The translations under genes and the position numbers were made by a program. Shown piece after piece: positions 53,545 to 63,388 of a stretch of 64,000 bases of DNA. The notes beneath the pieces were generated by a model. The model was not told the origin of the DNA, did not search any database, and saw nothing but the letters and a program-made list of their open reading frames with translations. Source of the stretch: Cryptomeria japonica (lineage: Eukaryota > Streptophyta > Pinopsida > Cupressales > Cupressaceae); NCBI RefSeq assembly GCF_030272615.1, contig NC_081412.1, forward strand, positions 38,262,911 through 38,326,910, written 5' to 3'. The stretch's first letter is position 1; each line of letters starts with the position of its first letter.

Positions 53545-53890
53545 GATTAAAAAATAAAAAATAAAAAAAAATAATAAAAAAAATAAAAATAATAGGCTTA
53601 ATATTCATAGTAAATTTTAGGCATTGTATATAATTTATTATTCTGATAGATAAAGTTATTTTTATTTTATTTTTCTCTATAAAAGGCATTTAACAATTGA
53701 ACCCTCGGGGTCGAACCATCCCAATAAGGTTAATTGAATTTAAATCTGATTTGAGTACTGAAGAATAGAAAGGGTTCGTTAGCATTCCACTCTAAGTAGT
53801 GTAAATGTATTTTAAAAAATAAAATAAATAAATAAATTAAAAAAAAAAAAAAATTGGTTGTGTTTTGCCTAATAAATTTTGGGCATTACA

Positions 53891-54189
53891 GATGCTTATT
53901 CTGGACCTATTTGCCAGTAATAGCAAATATGAAAACTCGAATATACCAATGAACAAATCTCCAAGACAAAGTGTCCAAATGATGTCTTTGACATAACCAA
54001 GTATTTTCTATATCATTCAAAGTGCCGGTGAACAATATATCATGTCGGTGTACCAGATACCGGTGGCTGTGCATAAGTCACTTGTTTGCTGATGAACATT
54101 GCCAACTCTCCAGATTACCAGAGTTGATAAGTGTTAATAGGTGTTGACATCAATGAGAAAACCATATCAATATATTCAAAATACCAAAA
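53891..54189 (-). repeat. 3' LTR of G, right piece
   Basis: Begins with target copy GATGC and matches 59966-60267; ends ACCAAAA where the other LTR has ACCAACA. Confidence 0.88.
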
Positions 54190-54190
54190 A

Positions 54191-54201
54191 TATCCCCCTT
54201 T
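54191..54201 (-). promoter_or_regulatory. Polypurine tract of G
   Basis: Minus strand AAAGGGGGATA next to the LTR. Further CTCCCCCT blocks follow at 54351-54495 on plus. Confidence 0.65.
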
Positions 54202-54544
54202 GACATTGATGGCAACATAAGATGGAAAAACCATCAAAGTGCCAAAACAGAATGCCAAATATTAAAAACCAACAATCTCCCAAAAGAGATCATAACTAGA
54301 AATCAAAATTCAGATACAAAGAGTAATCAATCTCTCCCAAAGTAACAATCTCTCCCCCTAAGAGTAACATGTGTTTTCCTTGTGTTTTTTCATATCAATC
54401 TCTCCCCCTTTGACATCAAATTCCAAAGCCAATACAAAACCAAGTTCAAATACAAAATACCAACCAATTCATTATACCAACTACTCCCCCTGAGAAGTAG
54501 CTCTCCTCATCAAAGCCTGAATAGAAGATTTCTCTATTAATTCT
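54202..54544. other. G: untranslated stretch before the polypurine tract
   Basis: No ORF; several purine-rich blocks on the minus strand (four GGGGGA-type motifs). Confidence 0.5.
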
Positions 54545-54840
54545 GCTAGTTGATGACAAACATCAACTATCTAAGTCTCTACCGATGGGTGTATGACCCC
54601 AAGCTGATCTCTAAGATACTCAAAAGTTTCTTTAGGCAAAGGCTTAGTGAAAATATCTACAATCTGCTCTTTCATATTCACATAAACCAATTTTACTTCT
54701 TTTGCTTCAACATGTTTAGTTTTAGAATGTAGTACCAGATTCTTCGATATATCAATTGTTGTTGTGTTATCACAATAGATAGTTATAGGTTCTTTGCATT
54801 TTACCTTTATTTCCTTTAACGTTTTCTTAAGCCATAATAC
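54545..54840 (-). pseudogene. C-terminal end of copia RNase H (G)
   Basis: After the TAG at about 54841 the frame continues: VLWLKKTLKEI, ITIYCDNTTTIDISKN, HSKTKHVEAK, IVDIFTKPLPKETFEYLR, ending with the usual copia tail. A single stop therefore separates it from the main RT-RNase H frame. Confidence 0.75.
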
Positions 54841-55788
54841 CTATGTATAGTTAGTTGTTGTTGCAACATATTCTGATTCTATTGTTGATAAAGATGTGCA
54901 ACTTTGTTTCTTACTCAACCAAGAAATTAATCTTCTTCCAAGAAAAAATGCTCCACCGGTGGTGCTTTTATTGTCATCCACATCTCCTACCCAATTTACA
55001 TCTGTGTGTGCACATAGTTCAAATTTTTCAACTCTAGGATACCATAAGCCAAGATTTGTAGTGCCTTGTAAGTACCAGAAAATCCTTTTTACTGCTAATT
55101 CATGATTTTCTCTAGGATTACTCTGAAATATTGAAACAATACATATTGCATTCATAATGTCAAGTCTTATTTGTGTCAAATACAGTAAACCTCCTATCAT
55201 AGATTTGTACCTAGTCCGATTAACAGGTGTAGATTCATCCCTTAGTGATAATTTGTCATTTGTAGTAATAGGTGTGCTTACTGGTTTATAGTTCTCCATC
55301 CCAAATTTCTTTAGTAACTCCTCCAAGTACTTAGATTGACTCAAGAATATACCTTTATGAATCTGTGAAATCTGCAATCCTAAAAAGAATTTTATCTCTC
55401 CAATCATAGACATTTCAAATTCTTGCTGCATTTCAATAGAAAAGTCTTTACATAATCCATCTTCTCCTCCAAAGATTATATCATCAACAAAAACTTCTAT
55501 AACCAAGATGTCATCATTAATCACTTTATAGTATAAGTTACTATCAGCATTACCTTTAGAAAAACCAATCTTCAAAAGATATTTATCCAATCTAGCATAC
55601 CAAGCTCTTGGAGCTTGCTTCAACCCATACAATGCTTTCCTTAACCCGCAAACCATATCTTTGTTATCTATCAAATAAAATCCATCAGGTTGCTTAATGT
55701 AAACTTGTTCTTCAAGATCTCCATTTAGAAATGCACATTTAATATCCATTTGATATACTTTGTAGTTCTTGTGTGTTGCAAAAGCCAA
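54841..55788 (-). CDS. Copia reverse transcriptase and RNase H (G)
   Basis: 315 codons open. MDIKCAFLNGDLEEQVYI (residue 14), LYGLKQAPRAWY (about 52), catalytic FVDDIIFGGED (about 100), FFLGLQISQ (about 134); RNase H from HTDVNWVGDVDDNKSTTGG (about 265) to TIESEYVATT. The methionine start is internal; upstream RT lies in another frame at 55805. Confidence 0.9.
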   Translation of the reverse strand: MAFATHKNYKVYQMDIKCAFLNGDLEEQVYIKQPDGFYLIDNKDMVCGLRKALYGLKQAPRAWYARLDKYLLKIGFSKGNADSNLYYKVINDDILVIEVFVDDIIFGGEDGLCKDFSIEMQQEFEMSMIGEIKFFLGLQISQIHKGIFLSQSKYLEELLKKFGMENYKPVSTPITTNDKLSLRDESTPVNRTRYKSMIGGLLYLTQIRLDIMNAICIVSIFQSNPRENHELAVKRIFWYLQGTTNLGLWYPRVEKFELCAHTDVNWVGDVDDNKSTTGGAFFLGRRLISWLSKKQSCTSLSTIESEYVATTTNYT

Positions 55789-55804
55789 GAATAATCTGAC
55801 TGCC

Positions 55805-56427
55805 TCAAATTCTAGCTACTAGTGCAAAGGTTTCATTATAATCAATTCCTTCTTTCTGTGAATATCTGTTACACACTAGTATTTCTTTATTTTTTATTAC
55901 CTTACCATCTTCATTAAGTTTGTTTTTGAATACCCATTTAGTTCCAATTATACTTTTGTCTTTAGGTCGGGGAACTAATGTCCATGTGTTATTCTTTTCA
56001 ATTTGTTCTAATTCTTCTTTCATAGCTTTAATCCAGTGTTTATCTTCGCATGCCTCATTAACTGATGATGGTTCTAATTCTTCTTTCATAGCTTTAATCC
56101 ATTGTTTATCTTCCTCTTGTCATAACTCCTTGATACTTGTTCCCAATTATCTAATCTTCAAAGTGATTCAGTCTTACATACTGGGGTGTCTTCGTTTGCT
56201 ACTATTACTCAGTTACAGTGGAATTTTCAGATGATACCGGTGTAACTGGATCTTCATTCTATACCGGTGGGTTCAATGTAGGTTCATTTATCAGTATCTC
56301 TATTGTCGATTCAGAGTCTATATACCTTGAAGTTCCTCTAAACTGTTCATCAATCTTCACATTTGTACTATCAACAATTTTCTGCAATCTCTTGTTAAAA
56401 CATCTATATGCTTTACTCTTAGAAGAA
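55805..56427 (-). pseudogene. Copia RT N-terminal region and linker (G)
   Basis: HWIKAMKEELEQIEKNNTW, TLVPRPKDKSIIGTKWVF and NETFALVARI mark the start of RT; a shift at about 55795 separates it from the main frame. The segment MKEELE is duplicated with a 66-bp period (56005-56070 and following). Further upstream is the linker with RCFNKRLQKIVDSTNVKID, then the MITE. Confidence 0.8.
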
Positions 56428-56430
56428 TAA

Positions 56431-57077
56431 TGGGTATGTGCAGGATCATGGTGGGCCAAACAAGCTCTTAAATGGCAATGAAAATTTGAAAACAAAGTTA
56501 GGAAACTTAACATAAAATTTTGGGTAAGTTATCAACATTATTTTAAAAACATGTAAGAATAGAATCTATAGAAAATTGAATGTAGTTTCTAAGCTACTAG
56601 TTTGTTTTTTGAAAAACATAAATCTATTTGACAAAAAATTGAAATTTCAATGTAGTAGTACTAAAATTTTAGGAAAAAGATAAGAAGTGGGTGTCTATCT
56701 GACCACCCTTATCACAGTAAAATCATAATTATTTTTTATAAGATTTTAGCTATAAGTAGAAGACTTGTGTCTGGATGTGACACATATTTTTAAATATTTT
56801 TCTTTGAAATAAATACTTAATTATGATTTTTTTACCATAGCTTTTTAAAAATATAAAAAACTTGTATGTCTAACCACCATAACTTGGTCAAAACTTTATG
56901 AAATTCAATTTTTCTTTTTTTAATCCTATAGTATATGAAACATAGAATGTGATGCATGTTTCAAATTCAAAAAATGTATACCATTTGAAAGTTATAGATA
57001 TTTTTCAATCAACCTATTATCAGAACTTTAATCAGCATATCGCCACCTTTTGGCCCCTCATGATCCTGCACATACCC
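56431..57077. mobile_element. Harbinger/Tourist-like MITE inside pol of G
   Basis: About 646 bp with terminal inverted repeats GGGTATGTGCAGGATCATG, identical for 19 bases and similar for about seven more, flanked by TAA (56428-56430 and 57078-57080). It splits the copia reading frame between GIFLG and the tyrosine-serine that follows in the family. AT-rich, no ORF. TAA/TTA target duplication is the habit of PIF/Harbinger. Confidence 0.82.
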
Positions 57078-57971
57078 TAACCAAGAAATATTCCTTCATC
57101 ACTTCTAGGATCAAATTTGCCAATATTCTCATCTCTTCTAATATAGAATTTAGTTCCAAATATTCTGAAATATTTAAGAGTAGGAGTAATACCAAACCCT
57201 AGTTCATGAGGGGTCTTACCGGTTTCACCTTTGATGTGAACTTTGTTGAATGTGTAGACCGATGTACTTACTTCATCTCTCAAATATACATGTGGTAGAT
57301 TTGCTTTTGATAGCATACTTCTAGGTGCATCCAAGATAGTTCTATTTTTACTTTCTACAACTCCATTTTGCTGTGGTATCTGGGGTGCTGATATCTGTCT
57401 TCTAATTCCATTTACTTCATAGAATGTATTAAATTCCTTAGATGTAAATTCACCTCCTTGATCTGATCTTAGACATTTGATTTTCTTACTGGTTTCATTT
57501 TCTATCATTACCTTGAATAGTTGGAACTTCCCAAGTGCTTCTGATTTTTCTCTGAGAAAAGTAACCCAACACATTCTAGAATAGTCATCAATGATTAGCA
57601 TGAAATATCTATCACCTTGTAAGCTTTTAGTTCTAGCTGGACCACATAAATCAGTATGAATTAAGTCAAGAGCATTATTGGATTTTTTTTGGAACTTTTA
57701 AAATATGCTCTAACTTGTTTTCCAAATTAACATTCTTTACATACCGAATTGTGAGGTTTAACAATCTTAGGTAAATCTCTAACTGCCTTAGTAGTACTGA
57801 TTTTCACAATGCAATCAAAATTTACATGACAGAGTCTCTTATGCCATAGCCAACTTTCATCAATGTGTGCAATCAAGCATGTCTCTTCATTGTTATTCTA
57901 GTTTGATTACCAGTTGCAATTTCCAAACCAGTTTTGTTCATGATTTTGCATTTTTCATTCTTGAATTGTAA
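57078..57971 (-). pseudogene. Copia integrase (G)
   Basis: Core at 57601-57078 open: MLIIDDYSRMCWVTF, CLRSDQGGEF (D) and PQQNGVVESKN (E), then FGTKFYIRRDENIGKFD. Upstream (57602-57971) HTDLCGPARTKSLQGD (first D) and the GAG-pre-integrase part are readable with shifts near 57690 and stops near 57900 and 57970. The open core ends where the MITE begins. Confidence 0.85.
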
Positions 57972-58391
57972 CTAAAATCCTTTATCAACTAATTGACCAA
58001 CACTCAAAAGATTGTGCTTTAAACCTTCAAGATAGTAAACATTGTCAGTATTATGCTTACCATCAAGAGATATAGTACCTTTTCCTTTGATCAAACAAGC
58101 TTTATCATCTCCAAATCTTACTAGACCTCCATTATATTCTTGACAAGTCAAGAATTTACTTTTATCACCAGTCATGTGATGTGAACATCCTGAATCAAAG
58201 ATCCATTCATTCTTAACTTCGACTTTAGCTGCCAGGGCTTGCTCTACCGGTTGAACAGTAGGTGTTGGTTGATCTTTTGTTATAACAACAAAGACACATC
58301 CATTATCTTTCGGATCCTCATCAAAATCATTAGTGACTCCTTCATCAACAAGATAATAGTATTTGTCTTTATTCTTCTTAAATCTGTATCT
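57972..58391 (-). CDS. Copia protease (G)
   Basis: EWIFDSGCSHHMTGDKSKFL at about 58207-58150 holds the active site DSG; then VRFGDDKACLIKGKGTI and YYLEGLKHNLLSVGQL. The frame is open back to a TAG at about 58391, which separates it from gag. Confidence 0.82.
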   Translation of the reverse strand, partial: RYRFKKNKDKYYYLVDEGVTNDFDEDPKDNGCVFVVITKDQPTPTVQPVEQALAAKVEVKNEWIFDSGCSHHMTGDKSKFLTCQEYNGGLVRFGDDKACLIKGKGTISLDGKHNTDNVYYLEGLKHNLLSVGQLVDKGF

Positions 58392-59215
58392 CTAATATTT
58401 AGGGTTAGGCTTGTCTATTCTTTTAGCTTCTTCTCTTAGTCTTGCATGTCTATCTAGGCATCTTGAAGCCATATGACCAATCTTATTACACTTAAAACAT
58501 TTAAAGGGTGTTTTACCTTCATACTTACTTCCAACTGGACCTTTAGGCATTTTTCTTGCAAATAGTGCTTCAAGTTCTACAAGTTCTTCATTTTCTCTCC
58601 TGCTTTCTTCAAGTTCTCTTGTATAAAAGGCTTTCCAATCAGATTTGTCAAATGATGGTGCAGATGATGTTGATGCCTTAAAAGCTAAATCTGTCTTTAT
58701 AGTAGCAACAAGACCAAATTCCTCAATTTCAAAAGCTGAAAGTTTTCCAATCAATGTGTCCCTAGTTACTGATGTATTAGGCATTGTTCTTAACTCATTT
58801 ATAGCAGTAACTTTCATTTTGTATGCCGGTGGCAATCCTCTTAAAACTTTTGAAAAAATTTCATCTTCACTTAAGGTTCCTCCACAATATTTAATACCCA
58901 AAACAATTTCATTAACTCTTTCCATAAAAGCAAAAATCCTTTCATCTTCTTCCATTTTCACATTTTCATACCTGACTCGGAAGCTTTCAAGTTTTGCAAT
59001 TTTGACTATGGAATCTCCTTCATTTAATGTTTCCAAATGATCCCAAATAGCTTTAGCAGTAGGTCTATCTAATAATCCCATGATTTGCTGATCTGATAAT
59101 GCGCTTAGAAGTGCTTCCCTTGCTTTGCAATCATTTTCCTCATCTTTTCCTAAGGTAGGTGGATTAGGTTGACCAAGAGTAGGAGCAGTATAGCCATTCT
59201 TTGTAACTTCCTAGA
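58392..59215 (-). CDS. Copia gag, N-terminally truncated (G)
   Basis: Open from the LTR junction (59215) to TAG 58392-58394, with internal methionine 59081. AREALLSALSDQQIMGLL, AKAIWDHLETLNEGD, LRGLPPAYKMKVTAINEL are typical copia gag; the zinc knuckle CFKCNKIGHMASRC is intact near the end. About 30-50 N-terminal residues, leader and primer site are missing: the frame begins directly at the LTR. Confidence 0.87.
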
Positions 59216-60267
59216 TGTCCCGGAGACAACTGAGAGGGGGAGGTGAATCAGTTGTCTAATAAATTCAAACCAAAAACAACTTATCCAAAGTTAATGCTTA
59301 ATACTGGTAAACCAAACTTTATGTCGATAGATAGTTTGTCAGTTAATTACAGTACTAGTAAATATTAATGTATGAAACAAAAGACAATAAAATCCACAAC
59401 ACATAACACCAATGTTTGTACTTGGAAACCCTATAAGGAGAAAAACCACGATGGGAAACCTTACCCACAATCAAATGATACTACTGCAGATAGTATGTGT
59501 ATACAAATGGGGTCTGCACATGCAGAAAAGCCAAGCACCTAGAGCTTAGTGCTCAAACACAAATAGGAGTCACACTGACTACAATTGGATGGTTAAATCC
59601 AATAATGATGTTCTTCTTAAAATAGCATCTTCATATGTTGGATTCAGTACCGGTTCAGTTCTGATATGCCTTCACAAAAACCTTGCTTCACCTTCAAATG
59701 ATGTTTGTGTGTATAGCTCTGCTTATTCTCGCATATACCTTCTTACAATTCCTTTTTCCCAATTTCATATCAATCTTAGAATTAAGATCTTACATATATA
59801 CCATAACCTAAGACCAATTCGGCTCTAAAAGATATTACAATAAAAACAATTACAAGTAAATCAATAACCAATGCAATAATTGATACAACATGTCAGCTTA
59901 ATGCATTTACAACAATAATAAATCATCTCCAAAGCCTATCATGCTGATCTGGAATAGATAAGCCTACCGGTGCTTATTCTAGACCTATTTGCCGGTAACA
60001 ACAAATATGCAAACTCGAATATACTAATGAACAAATCTCCAAGACAAAGTGTCCAAATGATGTCTTTGAAATACCCAAGTGTTTTCCATATCATTCCAAG
60101 TGCCGGTGAAAAATATATCCAGTCAGTGTACTAGATACCGGTCACTGTGCATAAGTCACTTGTTTGTTGGTGAACATTGCCAATTCTCAAGAGTGCCAGA
60201 GTTGATAAGTGTTAATAGGTGTTGACATCAATGACAAAACCATATCAATATATCCAAAATACCAACA
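59216..60267 (-). repeat. 5' LTR of G
   Basis: 1,052 bp; TGTCCCGGAGAC at left, ACCAACA at right on plus. The last six bases of the LTR (TGTTAG in the other copy) are absent. Confidence 0.88.
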
Positions 60268-60890
60268 AGTTTATCATGTATAGTTATGCATTTGATCATA
60301 CCTGTTCAGCTATACTAATGTAGAAGGATAATGTGGGTGTTGAATCACCTATTGTGTTCATGAGTTATCCATTAAAGGCTCATGAATTGAAATACTCAGA
60401 AATAGAGAAGCATTCCTTTGTTGTGGTTAAAGAAGTACAACATTTTAAATTTTATATTCTAAATTCACACGTCATTGCACTTGTTCTTGATGTTGTTGTC
60501 AAATCAATTCTAACACAACATGAATTTGGAACTTAAAGGGGTGATTGGGTTGCCAAAATTCAAGAATATGACATGGAAATTAAGCCTACTAAGTTGGTTT
60601 GTGGAAAAGGTTTGTGTCAGTTGATCGCTGATAGAAAATCAAGTGATGACGTAGTGCTTGAAAATGAGGGCATGAATGAAGATCTTCCCAAGGTTCTTTT
60701 TGTCAGTACTACTGATGAGTGATTTTCTGACGACATATCTTTTAATATATGGTGAGTGTCCTACACACTTGTCATGCAATGAAAAGCAGACCTTCAAGCT
60801 CAAAGTGGTGAACTTTGTCTTATGGGACAATGGTTTGTATAAGAAGGGTTTGGATGGAAATTTCTTGTGTTGCGTTGACAAGCAACAATA
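60268..60890 (+). pseudogene. Gypsy RNase H region of D, after G
   Basis: Resumes with the target copy AGTTT: FIMYSYAFDHTCSAILM, stop, then ESPIVFMSYPLKAHELKYSEIEKHSFVVVKEVQHFKFY and IQEYDMEIKPTKLVCGKGL (usual end of RNase H). The catalytic Asp position reads YAFD. Stops at about 60325, 60535 and 60720, and a shift near 60745. Confidence 0.8.
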
Positions 60891-61973
60891 AGTAACATTA
60901 CTTCAAGCTTTTCATGATCTTTCATGTGGTGGACACTTTTCTGCTCCTGTCACTGAACATAGAATTTTGTGTGCAAGAAACTATTGGTCAACATTGTTTA
61001 GGGATGCATATAGTTGGGTTTGCAAATGCAAGCAATGTTAGCAGTTTGTTGGCAATCCTAAGCTAGACGCACTTCCTCTTAATCCAGTGGTAATTGAAGA
61101 GCCTTTTCAATAGTGGGGATTGGATTTTGTTGGACCTATGAATTCAACTTCCAGTATGGGTCACATACATATTCTCACTATGATAGATTACTTCACCAAG
61201 TGGGTGGAGGTAATTCCAACAAGGCAAGCTACTTCAGCAGTGGTTTGTCAATTTTTGAAAGAAAACATCATTTTGAGGTTTGTGTTCCTCATAATATAGT
61301 AACTGATAATGCTTCTTGTTTTTCATCTTATGATATCATTGACTTCTATTTTAATTATGGTATTAGCCTTTCACACTCGTCTAACTGTTATCCACAAGGA
61401 AATGGTCAGGCTGAGTAAAGGAACAAGAACCTGGTTACCGTTATTAGGAAGCTTGTTGATGAGAGACATCGGACCTAGCACAAGACTCTCTATGATGCAC
61501 TATGGGCAGATCATATAACTTCTAAGAGCCAAATTGGCATGTCACCTTTCCAAATTCTATATGGATTGAATGCTAAGATTCCTATCACTTTGTAACTTCT
61601 AGCATTGAAGCTTGCCAAGGCTGTTGAAGATGAAACTTATCACTGTTCGCTTAATAAGCGGATTATGTTTCTTTCTCAATTGGAGGAAACAAGAGAAGAG
61701 GTGGTAGATATAATTGTTGCACACCAAAGCCAAGTGAAGGTTTTATTTGACAAGAAGGCAACTTCTCATGAGTTCATAGTTGGTGATCAAGTCTTGTTAT
61801 GGGACAAGAGGAGGAAACCAAAGGGTATGCATAGAAAATTTAATTCCTTATGCAGAGGCACCTCCACTATTCATGAAGTATGTAGTGAGAAAACCTATTT
61901 TCCTGCATATATTTATGGTACCCCATTCTCACTACCTCATAGTGGACAAAATTTGAAGCTCTTTACTAAATGA
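60891..61973 (+). pseudogene. Gypsy integrase of D
   Basis: HHCC finger: FHDLSCGGHFSAPVTEHRIL to CKCKQC; core: [12 protein letters not shown] (D), VTDNASCF (D), YPQGNGQAE (E, then stop); C-terminal part KVLFDKKATSHEFIVGDQVLLWDKRR with the GDQVLLWD motif; ends FTK at 61973. Stops near 61039, 61112, 61417, 61475 and 61593, and a shift near 61290. Confidence 0.85.
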
Positions 61974-62132
61974 GGAGCAATGCAAAAGAAAGTTGTACAT
62001 TTTGTAAATATTTGTATATTATTTTTTTATTTTTTTTGTCAACTGACTCTATAGCCCAATGGATACACACACTTAAAGTTTTGAATTCTACAAGCTTCAA
62101 GTGGTGTAGCTTGTTCCCCAGTTAGAGCTAGT
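61974..62132 (+). other. D: spacer between integrase and 3' LTR
   Basis: 160 bases without ORF. No clear polypurine tract is left directly before the LTR. Confidence 0.5.
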
Positions 62133-62303
62133 TGTTGTCCTTGATTTCAGTGTGGCCAAAATCATGAGGCAACCCTACGAAACTCTTCCATTTCATACCT
62201 CACGAGCTTCAGGAAAGGCTAATCGACCTTGTCTATTAGTCACTTTTCATTTTGCATCTTTATGTTTGGTCATTTAGAAGTTAGAGAGTTTTTTATGTTT
62301 TGA

Positions 62304-63258
62304 CAGATCGAACTTTAAAGTCTGACCTGCAATGACTCATGTCAGCACATCGGACTTTAAAGTTTGATGTTCCAGATTCCCTTCTGTTTGTGCCTAACAA
62401 GTTAGACTTTAAAGTCTAGCCTGCAGTCGATTTGTATTGTGACTGACAAGTCAGACTTTAAAGTCTTACCTATCAAGTCGAACTGCATTTATTGTAGTCC
62501 GTCTTTTATTTAATTAGGTTTTTAAGGGATTTTTAATGAAGTTTTTATTTTTTTTAATCATTTTCTTCGTGTCTTGGCTCCCCTCTCATCTGTTCCCTGC
62601 CTTTTCCATCTTTAGATTGCAATTGGTGATTATTTTTTAATTCTTCATTAAAGAGTCAATAATTTTTTGGGTATGGTTTTTTCCCTCTTCTTTTCCTTTC
62701 ACATTTTTATTTTTTGTGTGCGTTAGGGTAGGGTTTGTGCATCCGTATTTTTGTGTTTTGTTGTGGATTAGGGCATGCCTGATTTTAGAATATGATTGCC
62801 CTGATCCCCTTGGTCTTTCCCTTTATCCTCGCATGTCGAGTTTCAAAATCTCACATGCAAGGGGATGTCATTTTTCCCTTCTTGCATGTCAGATTTTAAA
62901 ATATGGCATGCAAGAGATGTGTCTTTCCATTGCTAACATATCAGGTTTTAAAACCTAACATGTTAGCAATTTTTTGTCTTTCCATTGCTAACATAATGAA
63001 TTTTAAAGCCTGACATGTTAGTAATGTAAATACTTCTTTGCTAACATATTGGACTTTAAATTCTGACATGTTATCATATCATGTTCTTCCAAAATGACAT
63101 GTTCGGTTATAAAACCTGACTTGTCAACCTTTGTGTCTTTTCTAGCTGAGAGGTCGGGTTTTAAAACCTGACAGGTCAACTATTGCATTGCCTTTTGGCT
63201 TGCACATCGAACTTTAAAGTCCGATGTGCATATTACCTTTGCATTTTGTTAAAATGCA
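62304..63258. repeat. Palindrome series in the 3' LTR of D
   Basis: About thirteen palindromes or hairpins: 62304-62329, 62346-62370, 62395-62424, 62444-62474, 62832-62857, 62881-62914, 62930-62970, 62983-63024, 63040-63075, 63096-63125, 63148-63177, 63201-63230 and 63240-63258. All but the last are centred on TTTAAA, TTTTAAAA or a close variant; arms differ (CACATCGGAC, TTGCTAACATRTCAGG, GAGAGGTCGGG and others). Confidence 0.85.
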
Positions 63259-63388
63259 GATTTTTTGATAATATTTTTCATAAGTCTAGTATAGCTCTGG
63301 ATTCTTGTTCCGACTGATAAAATTTGCTCGTCTAATGGTGATCATTTTCTAAATACTAATCCTTGGTGTTGAATACAATACTTTGCAA

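Larger units (their letters stand above)
48954..53890. mobile_element. Element F: 4.9-kb non-coding LTR-type insertion in the 3' LTR of G
   Basis: Starts TGTAAGACCCC, ends GGGCATTACA, with TGTAA/TTACA inverted ends and perfect target duplication GATGC (48949-48953, 53891-53895). I see no internal LTR pair, primer site or coding region; frames such as 50284-50643 are short and unrecognised. TGTAAGACCCC is a usual gypsy LTR start. It could be a solo LTR of a long-LTR family or a non-coding derivative; orientation is unknown. Confidence 0.75.
48163..60267 (-). mobile_element. Element G: Ty1/copia retrotransposon inserted in pol of D, carrying F and a MITE
   Basis: Target duplication AGTTT (48158-48162, 60268-60272). 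On the minus strand: 5' LTR 60267-59216, gag, protease, integrase, RT, RNase H, polypurine tract, 3' LTR 54189-48163 split by F. The primer site and the first part of gag are missing. Coding better kept than in C. Confidence 0.92.

Noticed and set aside
62304-63258. Repeated palindromes as a CRISPR array
   Set aside because: Repeats are not identical, spacing is irregular, no cas genes, and the setting is a plant LTR.
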